Positions 13,715-24,429 of a stretch of DNA of 64,000 nucleotides are shown piece by piece (the first letter of the stretch is position 1; every line of letters begins with the position of its first letter). A program made the position numbers and the translations under genes. The stretch spans positions 3,521,090 to 3,585,089 of the forward strand of contig JAJEKV010000098.1 in assembly GCA_021234155.1 (NCBI GenBank), in the 5' to 3' direction. This DNA is from Isoetes taiwanensis. Its lineage: Eukaryota > Streptophyta > Lycopodiopsida > Isoetales > Isoetaceae. The notes under the pieces were generated by a model. That model was not told where the DNA came from, ran no database searches, and saw nothing but the letters and a program-made list of their open reading frames with translations.

Positions 13715-13777
13715 TGGCAGAGTTGCAGCATGCTCTAATAATGCCAAATAAATGTGTACTTGGTCATGGCTCAAACC
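13715..13777 (+). promoter_or_regulatory. tRNA-like A and B boxes in array unit 1
   Basis: TGGCAGAGTTGC (13715-13726) fits the RNA polymerase III A box (TRGCNNAGYNGG) except at its last base. GGCTCAAACC (13768-13777) resembles a B box (GWTCRANNC) with one change. The spacing is about 53 bases, slightly longer than in most tRNAs. I see no folded tRNA or anticodon arm, so at most this is a SINE-like tRNA-derived head. Confidence 0.35.
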
Positions 13778-14798
13778 TTGCCAATGTATGTTTATCTTGG
13801 GAGTTTGCTGATAGCTTCATTACATGATCCCCATTGCAGAACTTTGAAAGTCAATGTCCTTTGGTCACTGAGGGATAAACCATATATACAAGATTTAGAC
13901 TAGGCTGGACTAAACAAAGCAATAAAAACACGGGGACAGGAAGTACCAGGAGAAGGAAAGCCATGCCCCTTAGAGCCTTCCTAGACTTAGACCTAATTAA
14001 ATCCGCCTGCAGTGTGTACAAGGCAAAAATTTTGCCCAATCTGATGTGTAGGTGCTTACTAATGCCAAAATAAATGTGCATTTGTCGTTCAAACCTTAAT
14101 GTATGTTTATCTTAGAGTTGTTATCGGGGGTATAATGATGATGATCCTCGACGAGTAGAACTTAAAAGCCTATAATGCAGTCCTCCACTTTGGTCACAGA
14201 AGGTAGTGGGATAAACTAGATAGTTTCAGACAAGATTAGTCTAGTATGGACCCAAACAAAGTAATAATAAAAAACAATGGGCTATGGTAGGTGGCACTAG
14301 GATGGTGAGGTTAAAAAGCCATGCCCTAGAGTTTTCCCAGGACCTAGACTTTGGTATATGATTAAATCCCCTCACCATAAAGTGGTGCATGTAAGGCAAA
14401 AGTTTTGGCCCAACGGATGTGGTGAGTTGGCGTTCAATAATGCCAAAATAAATGCATTTAGTCATGGGTTCAAAACCTTGCCACTACGCTTATCTTGGAG
14501 AGTTATTGGGGGCATACTGCGATGATCCCCGGTTACGGTAGAACTTAAAAGCCTATATCGTCTCTCCACTTTAAGCGTCAGAAGGTTAGGAATAAACTAG
14601 ATAGTCCCCAGATAAAGATTAGTCTAGTATGGACCTTAACAAAAAGTAATAAAAAACAATGGGATTATGGTAGGTGGCACTAGGATGGCGGAGGTTAAAA
14701 ATCCATGCCCCAGAGTTGCCCCTTTGTGACCCAGGACTTCCTTAAAGCGGATTACGCTTATAAAGCTGCATGTGGCAGTGTCTTTAACCAACCCGATG

Positions 14799-14862
14799 TG
14801 GTGAGTTGGTATATGCTTTAATAATGCCAAAATTAAATGTGCATTTGGTCATGGGTTCAAAC
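14799..14862 (+). promoter_or_regulatory. tRNA-like A and B boxes in array unit 4
   Basis: TGGTGAGTTGGT (14799-14810) and GGTTCAAAC (14854-14862) are the same two boxes in the fourth unit. CATGG-GTTCAAA-CCTTG, the form seen in the family, can fold as a T-arm with one mismatch. Unit 3 keeps both boxes as well (near 14421 and 14465). In unit 2 the A box is lost. Confidence 0.35.
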
Positions 14863-15045
14863 TTGTCAATGTATGTCGATGGAGTTGGTTGGGGCATAAC
14901 ATGATATCCCCATCGGTAGGAACTTTAAAGCCTGATAATGCAGTCCTCCACTTTTACCGGCCGCAGTGTAATGACAAACGCCAATGAATCAGACAAGACA
15001 TCTAGTATGGACCTTTAAATAAAGTAATAAAAATTGGACCATTTC

Positions 15046-16990
15046 TGGGGAAGACATGATTTTGCCGAGTCCGCTGTTGGCAGCCACCAAGACGTTATAT
15101 TTCCTACCAACCAATGGGTTATTTTGCACATCCTTTTGCACTTGTGCTCTCTGTAGACAATAGAATTGGATTCAACCAGCGTTGTTTGAAAGTTCGTCTT
15201 TTAGTTGGGAGGAAGCAACACCTCAACATCCCAAGAACCAAATTTCATAATGTGCAGTGGGGTCTGTGGTCGGCGTTCCAAATCCATGAGTCACTATACA
15301 GAAGGATATCTACACCAGTCACCTAGATATTTTAGCGGGTTGTAACAATGGTAGCCACTGGTCTGGTCGGAGTAGCACACTCAATGCAGAAGAGATTGTG
15401 GTGCAATAGCAGCCCGACGGGCAACTCTTCATAGGAGGGATGGACTACTACTGAGATGCCTGGCCGTTTGTTTCATGGTAGAGCAATGATCAGAAGTTCT
15501 CTCTCATATTGCTCATCGGGGAAGAGCAAATGGGACGAGAGGAGGAGGGAGGAGGAGGGGCAGGAATAGACACATATGTATAGGCCGAAGTTAGAACCCT
15601 AAGCCGCCAAGACCGGAGAGCAATCAAAGGAAGATGGAGACATTCTGGGCTATGGGTCACAGATGTTAGAGGGAAGGGAGGTGTTCTCTAATGCGAAAAC
15701 TAGAGAACGCCAAGATCAAGAAACATGTCTACAAGCTCGTGACCATTGGCATGCATAAACCATATTTGAAGAACAAGGGACCACTTTTGACACAAATGTA
15801 TTTTAGGAGAGATGATCGAATAGAGACACAAATACGAGGACCATTCACAATAGAATGAGCAAGATGGAGACCCAAGCCACTACAATAGCCATCATGAAAT
15901 CGAATCCTGTAACCTCCAGAGGAAAATCCTCCAAGGCAAAACCAACATGGCATCCGGGTTCAGCCTTGCTAGGCAAAGTCAAAGAGTGTATACCGATACA
16001 AAAGATAGTGCCCTTACAGCGATCTACTCCCCGCCCATCAGCTTATCAAACTGCTATGGAGACCATGATCAGAAATAATATTTTGGCTTATCAAGGACCT
16101 TCAAACACTATGCCGATAGTATTCCACCTCTCAGAGATGCCGCTTAACCAAAAGCCCGTCCTTCTAAGATCGGCAACCGACCAAAGAAAGTGACACACAC
16201 AAGAGTGAGAGACAAGATTCTCAATACACCGAACAAAATTCCTGATCAATTCAACTTACGACGCTTCAGAAAGCATTGCGCACTCATTAGTCTCCATAAA
16301 AGACACCTTGAAGGGGAGTTGAATGTCCATCTTATCTTCTTCCTCGCGAGGTAACTCCTTCTGCGGAGGCCTATCATATTATTCACGTGAGCTGACACGA
16401 AAGCGTGAGCTGACAGATGGGCCATAGTATCACGCTTTTATTTAATCATTAGCGTAACGTGACACAATGGTGCAATTGTATCATTTAGAGGCCCAAGGAG
16501 CCGAGCAGAGCGGTGAGCAGTGTAAGACCCGTAAGAGGAAGGAGTAGAAGGCAAAAATCCAACAGATTGAAATGGGAAGCAATTTAGGACTGTGGGATGT
16601 AGAGAATGGACCCAATTGCGGTGATGAGGAAGCAAGAAGAGGGCGAAATTGTTGCAAAGTAGGATGCACGCTAGCGTAAGGGATGCAAAAGCAAGACGAC
16701 AGACGTGAAAGGCAAAGGCGAAGAGGAATTACGTATGCACTAGATTGTAGGGGAGGCGAAACGTAAGAGAAAGCCATGGAAGCGTAATTGACGTAAGAAA
16801 TGACAACCGAGACATACCTGTAGTTAACTAGGGCTGGAATGGGAAACCCAACCGCACCGACTCATAAAATAGTCGTTGATGCTTATATACCTGACGGAAG
16901 CCATGTCCGAAGCTTTCCAACGACCAAAAATCGCCCAAATTCACACCCGAGAGAGATACACTTAAACTTTAAATCCAAGGCCACATGACG
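15046..16990. other. Unassigned sequence beyond the tandem array
   Basis: This stretch lies where the 5' part of a full-length LINE would be expected, but I found no convincing ORF1 or zinc-knuckle motif on the minus strand. Open frames at 15729-15953, 15855-16193 and 16481-16777 are short and unrecognised. A purine-rich GAGGAGGGAGGAGGAGGGG stretch lies at about 15540-15560. Confidence 0.45.
16386..16421 (+). repeat. 18-bp tandem duplication
   Basis: CGTGAGCTGACACGAAAG is followed directly by a second unit that starts CGTGAGCTGACA and then diverges. The period is 18 bases. Confidence 0.6.
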
Positions 16991-18960
16991 TTTCAATATC
17001 AAAGTCCCCTTTCCTCAAGGATGAAGGATTGACGATGTAACTTGAACTTAATAGGGTTGTTGCCCAACTAGGCTTTTTATTTCAATGTAAATATGGACAA
17101 CTTAATTCTAATGTGCTTTGTTAAGTTAACAACAATAACTTAATTAGATTGATGCTATATATTCTCGTTGGTTAAATTCTGAATTAATTAGAGTGCACGT
17201 CAGAGTGAATTTTGCTTTAACGCATCAATTCTAACAAATATCAATGTCCTAATAATAAGAGCAGGCTAAATTTTTGATATATTGTTCATGCCTTCCATCT
17301 AACATTCACTCCACCAGGTGACGTGGGACTCCCATTCGGCCCTTGCTTGCCTGCCGCTCATTCCGATTCGGGAATTTTGTCTCGCCCAACATGTCTCGAT
17401 TCTCACCATAGTCTAGGATGATGTCCCAGCCTTCTATTGCTTTGTTCGAAGTCTACCTTAGTTCGCTCAGCTTGTTCTCGCCGCTCCCCGCCGCCCCGAT
17501 CCCGCTCCAGAGGCTTCCCTCATGCCCCGCCTCAGATCTCAAGATCTTCTTCACCAAGCTTATCAAATCCGGGATAGGCAAAATCCCGCTTATTTGCACC
17601 AAAGTCTGCCCGACTAGCTCGCTTCAAGAATGTCTACTCCCCGCCCTTCCTAAACACCTGACTGGGTAGATATTGCGCAGAGGGCATGAACTGGCAGGAA
17701 GGAACTTAGAACTAGGGCTAGAACCAGCAGTAAAAAGATTTAGAGGCCAACTAATCTGGTTATGTAACCTGAGCCAAGGAAGGCCCAAGTCTACCTGGGC
17801 TTTTTATGGGCTAGCAATGAGATTAAATGAATGCAAGAAGCTCTTGAACAAACTCAAGAGGCACAAGACATTCTCAGACTGCCGAAGAGATTCAATGCCC
17901 ATCAACCACACCAACAGAAAGGATGCTTTGACCCTACTTCTAGGGATATGTGTTTAGTACGGTAATATATTGATTCATAAAAGTGCATCTAGCATCACTA
18001 TCAAGTTGCTCACTCTATCCTCCCAACCTCCCACTCCAATGGCTAGGATTAAAAATTTTACCGACCTTGTCCGAGGAATAAAACCTTCTGTCACATGTGG
18101 TGAGTTGGAGGTCGGACAAATGTCGAGACTACTACTCTGACGGACTGAACCATTTGATCGCTAATAGGACATCCACAAGCGAAGGTGGCCAATTCTCCAT
18201 AACAGCAGGGCAAGTAGATTAGCCTCTTCTGTTGCTTCTCAACAGACAAGGAATCTCTCAAACCAATAATTTTGCATCAATTTGCATAAGCACCGCCAAC
18301 TCATCTCAGTGACGTAGGTGGTGCCAAAACTCTGGCGATTAGTTTAGCTTGGAGAAGTAGAGAAACAAAATGATACTATGTCAAAATGACAAATATCATA
18401 ACGAATCCACAAACTATATAGTCATCCAAGTTCTGGGATCCTCCATAGTTAACAAATATATGCTTACATCCTCGCAGGAGCCTCTTCAAAGTAGTCCCAA
18501 GAGCCGCGACGTTACAATGGCCCGGCAAAGCAGAACACGGTGATAGATGCCTAGAAGCTAAGACCGTTGAACCTAATGTTTTATCAAGAAGGAGGTGCCT
18601 CTATATATCTAGCTGGAATCATTGTGTCTCTGTGTCACTCCAATGGATGAGATCACGCCAAGTGTCAAGCAAGATGTATTGGCAGATTCTGTGAATATTC
18701 TAACTCGAAACAATCCCATATAAGGGAAGACGGAGAGAATTGCCTTCAATAGTTCACAGAATGTGTGACGGTAACTAGCGTTGCAAGTTTAAAACCCTCA
18801 ACTTGTTTTGCATCCGCAGGATGACCATCTTTGTACATATGAGTATAATATTTGTATGATAATATCCCAGATATCGCCACACCATCTCCCTCCCACGACA
18901 TGCATAAGTCCTCGAAATGGTACCGGGTACTCAAAATTCGGCTTATCCTAACGCTTAAAA
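16991..18960. other. Unassigned sequence left of the chromovirus remnant
   Basis: I see no recognisable gene. Short open frames at 17418-17669 and 17673-17957 look like nothing known. It may hold the LTR or 3' flank of the minus-strand gypsy remnant, but no paired LTR could be found. Confidence 0.4.
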
Positions 18961-18964
18961 CCCC

Positions 18965-19425
18965 TAATTTTATCAAGAGCATTAGCCGACTTCAAGCTCC
19001 CGTGTTTTATCACTTCTGGTGAGTATCCTTTCCAATCAATTCATGTAATACAATTGTCGACGAAGAAACTTGGAGTCCGGGAATCTTCAACCCTAACTCC
19101 TCATGATCATCGACACGCCTAGCTGTGGCGCATACTGACCTCGAAATAGATTCACCATATAGGTTCCAATAAAGACACATGGAACACCGGGTGAAGTGGA
19201 ACCGATGGTGAAGTTCTAGAGGGAAAGTAGCATCACCAAATCATTCAATGATCCATAGAGAACCAAGCCACAAGAGTCGAGCTTATTACAAGGATGAGTC
19301 GTCGCAAATCCCCGCATGCAAGAGCCAAACAAGATCACCAATTGCAAAGGAGGAGCATCTGGCAAAGGTCGACCACATGATAACCATAACGGCTTCGCCC
19401 GGAGTGAGATGGTGTTGAAGATCAT
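18965..19425 (-). pseudogene. Integrase C-terminus and chromodomain fragment
   Basis: VPLHPVFHVSLLEP (19161-19202, minus strand) is the hallmark C-terminal block of Ty3/gypsy polyproteins. Upstream, TTHPCNKLDS lies where NIRTTRPSKKLD is usual. Downstream, after a frame change, RRQLYYM and DWKGYSPEV (19011-19037) match the chromodomain core (RRKLYYLVDWKGYSPEE). Chromodomains are known to steer chromovirus integration to heterochromatin. Frame changes and a stop inside the chromodomain make this non-functional. Confidence 0.8.
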
Positions 19426-19604
19426 TCTAGAGCATGCAGAGCTTCGACTGCCTCAGCACCGGGAATTGGATCAATCGCATCCAGAGCAAAGAGAGACCAC
19501 GGAATGCATGCCAAAATTTATAAAGAACTAGTGTTTAGCTTGTGGAAGCATGGACGTAATTATTGTGGGCAATTCAGGGTAGCCAATCAACCCAATCATC
19601 TCCG

Positions 19605-19925
19605 CTAATAAATCCACCACCATCTTCCTGATCCTGATAAGATTATAGGTACCAAGATCGATTTGGTAAAGTTATCAGGCACATTGTAATTGCTCAAATA
19701 ACTCGGGAATCGAGGGAGAGGATACCGACACGCATAAAGGATTTTGTTGAGGCTGGATGAAGTCCACAACCAACCGCGCAGTTGAACTATCCTTATTGGA
19801 AACAAAGAAGATAGCAGCTTTTACATTGACTGAGAATGCTCTGACAAATCCAAAGCCGCACAGCCCTCCTTTTGATATAGGTCCAATTTTGTTGGCTATT
19901 TGTGCATAGATAGGGGCCATATGGC
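19605..19925 (-). pseudogene. Gypsy reverse transcriptase fragment
   Basis: This is part of a retrotransposon polymerase that would copy element RNA into DNA. The minus-strand frame 19920-19675 reads AIFFVSNKD, then ARLVVDF, then SIPELFEQLQ, which match the gypsy RT blocks usually written PVFFVKKKDG, LRLVVDYR and PLPRIPELFDQL. After a frame change, QIDLGTYNLIRIRKM (19621-19666) matches the motif A region (KIDLRSAYNLIRI), with its catalytic Asp present. The downstream YxDD block is absent because the sequence jumps to the integrase end. It is too broken to encode an enzyme. Confidence 0.75.
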
Positions 19926-19980
19926 AAGTTATGTTGTCCTTATAAGGCGCCTAAAAGCAATCACTATTAGTTTTTTACAA

Positions 19981-20011
19981 CACTTTTTATATGAAACCAC
20001 TATAAAAAGTG
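19981..20011. repeat. Perfect 11-bp hairpin
   Basis: CACTTTTTATA and TATAAAAAGTG flank a 9-base loop. It lies about 60 bases outside the gypsy remnant. No function is evident; it is not followed by a T run typical of a Pol III terminator. Confidence 0.6.
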
Positions 20012-23000
20012 AGATGTTACCAAGTGGGTTAATGTGTCAATAATCCACTAATAGTTTCATGATGTGGTTCTTAGTAAAGGACTTATCATTCTAGTTTGTT
20101 ACCATAGTTAAGCACCATGGTTCTTTATGATAGTTCATTTGTTTTGGTTTATAAGAGTGCTTTATTGCTCAATTTGCAGGTATTGATTAGTAAGGCCAAA
20201 CCACTAATGAGTTCAACTTTTTATTTGTTGTGTTTTTCTAATGAATTACGTACCTTATTTCATATGAATTCAATTTGTTTCTACAATAAAATGTTGTGTG
20301 TTTTATCATAGAACATGGACTAACTAGGCATTAGTTTTGCATTAAGATAGTGAATGTTTATTGTCTTATGGTATTGGTTTAGTGAACAAATTTCTAGTCA
20401 TAAACTTATGATGAGTTCTCCATTGTTGCTATTGGTTTCTTGTCCATGCATCGCACTTTATGTCAATAAATTAAAAATACCTAATTTTGTGTGATTCATG
20501 CAAACGTAGTAAGTAATACCATGTATGATAAATAACGCCACTATTGATGGCTTTCCATTCAGAACGCTTATCATCCTGTGAATCGCCACCATTGATGATC
20601 GCTATCCGACCGCCATCATCCGATATCACACCATTGATGATTGTCATTTGTAATCTAGATAAATAATGTTCCTCATAATTTATACCATGTGAATTATTTT
20701 TTCATTGAGTTATTTATATGTTTCTCACAACAGCTTCTCTAAGTTTAGTTTTTGGGAATCGAACCCAAACACGCCCATAAGGGCATAAGGCATGTCATTA
20801 GCTCTTGGAAGTCTCACCTCTGAAATAACAATTAAGCATAGACGATCTAACAAGTACTCGCACTAAACTATATCTTTATAGTATATATGAATACCATGCA
20901 TCCCAAGTGAAAATGAAAACTTATATCCAAAGATAACCACACACTATCTCCACCGCATTTGGGTTGGAAAATTTGTGAAATATGGGAAACCTCTTCCGAT
21001 TTTCACAAAACCCAAGGGCTTCCTATTCTTGAAGTCCGAAGGGTTTCCGGCTGAAATAAAGTTTTTGGATGGTCAGATTCACCACTAATCAATACTAGCA
21101 TTCAATTGGTGCTACTGCTTTCATTTTACTAAGAAAATTGCTCATAGCTATTCTTTCATCCCAAGCCCTATTTTATTCCGCTTCCAAGCATGCAATCCAC
21201 ATGTGTTTCTTTTTGAATCGCATCGGCTTTCATTCTCAAACAGGTAAATAATTGATGTTTCTCTTAGTTTTCCTGATTTTCCGATGGACTATGATGCCCT
21301 TTCGGGATTCATTCGTCACTTTTGACGCTATCCGCTTTTGTTTTTTAGTCTCATGGCATGGTCAATGTGAGATATGATTTAGCCCCTTATGCATTTCTAT
21401 GCGGAAAGAACTGCATTGTTTATAGCCATGGTGAGGTTCTTCTCCGGTTTTGTGGCATCAATTCTCAATAGTGTGTTTGGAAAGTGGCACTTTTTAACTC
21501 TCAGACTGCTCCGTGATACGTTGATGCGTATTGAAAGTGGTTCAAGCATCTCGGCAGACCGCTTCAAAAGCCCGATTAATAAAGCCGCATTTGACTCTTA
21601 TGGTTTCAGCTTATGACTCGGCAACCAGCTTTGGTTGCATTTTCATTCTCTAAGATGCTTCATTCTCTTAGTATAAGCTTTGTTTGATCCTGGAGTTCTC
21701 GCGGTTGTGGCTCAGATAGGAAGCATATGCATGCCTATCTAGAGGAGCTTCAAATATCATGGATAGGATGAGGTTCAACCAAAGGCAGGTGCATTTCATC
21801 TTTGTTGAGCTTAATAGTTCTTATATAATCTAGACAAAAGATGCAAGTATCGCACTAAGTGAATGTATCGAAATCAAATGGGTTCTATAATGTAAGCATA
21901 TTTTCTCGCTAAAAACAACTGCCAGATTTTTATTTGAGCTCTTCTTGCATTTGTTATCGCCATAAGATTGATTTGATCCCGTCGTCGAAACATGTTTGCT
22001 TGAGGAATTGTATGTGTTACGGTGACTTTAATCCGCAGACGGGTTCAAAGATCTCTTTGCATCGTCATAGCTTGGACTAACTGCGTTTTGATCATGCTGT
22101 TGCAATTTGACCATTTCTATTATGCATACATTGATCTAAGTATTTAACTCAGATATTGATGTTGTGTTCCATTTAGAGCATTTGGCAACCTTGTAGATTG
22201 GATAATGGAGCTATCACTTGGAAATTCATGGTGAATGCTCAATAATATATTTGCTCTCTGATAGACTTCCCACATTTAATAAAATTTATCGAGGCCACTT
22301 AATAGTGGCTGCGGTGAAATTGAAAATATAGTTCATTCTTATGTCGAAAAGGCAGCCCTCTAGCACACATTCTATATGAGGAGTAGCTGTGAATTAATCC
22401 TTTTACTCAACATTCAGAAATCGGGATTGTCTTGATAATTCTGCTGCAAATCAGAACATTATCACATCCTTCAAACGGTACGTATTTTGGTTCTGAGAAT
22501 TTCTAAAAAGCTATTGTAACTTTTATGCAGCCATTCTTCGCAAGCATGTAGAAATTTGACGTCGTGAACCGTGTCTCCGTGACGCTCATGTGCACAATAA
22601 CAACCAGCCGCTTAGGGAATGCTTTTGGAATTGAAAATCTCAGTTCTCTAAGTAGTCGCCGTTTCAACTTTAATTGCCGCAATTTTGTCCTTTGCAATGT
22701 ACATGTTTTGTGCCTCCAACATTATAGGTTTAAAACAGACAAGAATGATCTTGAGCTTATTTCTAAGCCACACCTGGTGATTGAAGGCGTATGTGAAGTG
22801 TTGATTTTATTGCCACTTGCCGAGCTGATGACATGAAGATATTGTTCTTCTTTTCCGTGTCGATTTAAAGAAAGATATCAAGATGTCAAGACCGAAATGC
22901 TTTATGATCCAATTCTCAGGCAAGGAATACCAAGGGTCCGGAGCGTAGGTAACAGGATAATGATAGTAGTATTTTTGCACTTATCTACAGAGTATAAAAT

Positions 23001-24172
23001 ATTATGTGCCATGTTCTATCCGGCGGTAAAATGAGGTTAACAAGAAGACCACTGCGGATAATACTATTGCCAAATAGAGATGCAGAATTTCACTTTGGGA
23101 ATCAAATACAAACGCTTTGAGGGATGGTTTAACCAGTTCAAACTTGAGCCTCTCCGCTTGTATTTTCATTATTGGTTTTAAAGATTGAATTGTTCTCGCC
23201 TCTCTCAAGTCTTGTTTACTTGGATTTATGTGTGTAATCAAATAATAAACCAGTAATGTTAAAACTCTCAAGAATCAGAAATGGTTTTGACTAGGAAATA
23301 TCAAGTATTTGAGTTTGTTCTTTTACATTTACCATTTACTTGAGCTTGTTTCTTCTTTTTCCTGACATCCCTACAAGACGGCCCGCAATTTTGAGATTAA
23401 AGCTAACTTCAATTCTTAGCATCTTAATTCGCTGTATAACAAACCTTTTTTCTAATAATAGGAAAGCCTTATATTCACAAAACTATTAGATTATATTAAT
23501 TGAATCGGATTGGCCTTCATATAAAATTCAGTAGGAACTTTTCCTTTCAACAAATATTTGGTAAAAGGATCGCTTCAAAAATTACTTTTTAACATTAAAA
23601 GTTATTTTATACCGCAGATACAATTGGTATTATGATGAAATCAAATGTTTAGGGAGATTGTTCAACGGCCATCTAATAATGTGGTAGGTGTACAATCATA
23701 AATATAATATTGGCATCTCTATATACATAAGTCAGCTAATAAAAAAATCCTACAATCCGTACAAAAATAATAGAAAAACTTAGAAATGGCGACTTCAACC
23801 GACTCCAAATCCTTATACTCTATTTTTTGGACTGACCTAACTTTTAATTTGAACCGATTGTTTGATTCAACTTAGGACTTTGTTGCACACCGGCACAAAA
23901 GCTCTACATTTAAACTTTGCTAAAAAGACCGGCCCCTTTTGTCTTTCTTTGATGTCGAGAGAGTCGCTTGCCATACATGAAATGAAATCTGCTTGCATAT
24001 TATTTTTTGTTGTTGCTTTCTATAATACTTTATTATGTTTTTCTAAGACTCTACCCTAAAGGAGGTGCAATTACTGCTATAAATGGTTTTAATTTTTGTT
24101 GAGGGAAAAGATGTTAATTCAAAAATAGGGATTTTGTGCTGTTGAACCATCAGTGGAGCTTATATAAACATA
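20012..24172. other. AT-rich sequence, no recognised gene
   Basis: Open frames at 21389-21616 and 22564-22836 on the plus strand (75 and 90 codons) look moderately coding-like, but I do not recognise them. No splice structure could be assembled. The small repeat at 20536-20646 lies inside. Confidence 0.4.
20536..20646 (+). repeat. Short minisatellite, three CCATTGATGAT-type units
   Basis: CGCCACTATTGATGG (20536), CGCCACCATTGATGATCGC (20584) and CACACCATTGATGATTGTC (20628) recur 44-48 bases apart. Confidence 0.4.
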
Positions 24173-24239
24173 GAAAAGATGTAGCTAAAATGGAAAAGGA
24201 AATAAAGAAAAGATATAGCTAAAATGAAAGGAAAATAAA
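24173..24239 (+). repeat. 34-bp tandem duplication
   Basis: Two adjacent copies of a purine-rich unit containing AGCTAAAATG differ by only a few changes (24173-24206 and 24207-24239). Confidence 0.85.
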
Positions 24240-24362
24240 GAAGCTATACGCTATTTTGAGGGCTTATATTACGCACGCGATCTTTATGGACTTTGTTATT
24301 TTAAAATGTAACAATCTTTTTAAGAACATTGCTCTAGGGCAAGCCCTTGTTGATGGGCTTAT

Positions 24363-24398
24363 GGCATATTCCGTATATGTTAGTATTAGGAATATGCC
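24363..24398. repeat. 10-bp perfect hairpin
   Basis: GGCATATTCC and GGAATATGCC flank a 16-base loop. No function is assigned. Confidence 0.6.
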
Positions 24399-24429
24399 AA
24401 TGACCTAAAAACTCTATAGGTCAGAACTC

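Larger units (their letters stand above)
13677..15045 (+). repeat. Tandem array, about 3.8 units of 334-381 bp
   Basis: Units begin near 13677, 14011, 14381 and 14765. All share, in order: a short palindrome close to GGCAAAAATTTTGCC (decayed in the fourth), a GATGTGGTGAGTTGG-like block, TAATAATGCCAAA, GGTCATGGGTTCAAACC, AATGTATGTTTATCTT, GATGATCCCC, GAACTTAAAAGCC, CAGTCCTCCACTT, TCTAGTATGGACC and AAGTAATAA. Middle units are more alike than the outer ones. Indels make unit length vary, and the last unit breaks off near 15045. There is no coding capacity. The array abuts the broken 5' side of the LINE. Confidence 0.88.
18965..19925 (-). mobile_element. Ty3/gypsy chromovirus remnant with internal deletion
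   Basis: On the minus strand a reverse transcriptase piece (about 19925-19605) is followed within roughly 200 bases by the integrase C-terminal region and a chromodomain (about 19425-18965). In an intact chromovirus the rest of RT, RNase H and the integrase core (about 2 kb or more) lie between these parts, so an internal deletion is inferred. Frameshifts and stops break every part. A perfect 11-bp hairpin lies just upstream at 19981-20011. No LTR pair was identified. Confidence 0.8.

Noticed and set aside
14421-14480. tRNA gene in the tandem array
   Set aside because: Only A- and B-box-like motifs are present. No acceptor stem or anticodon arm can be folded and the box spacing is long.
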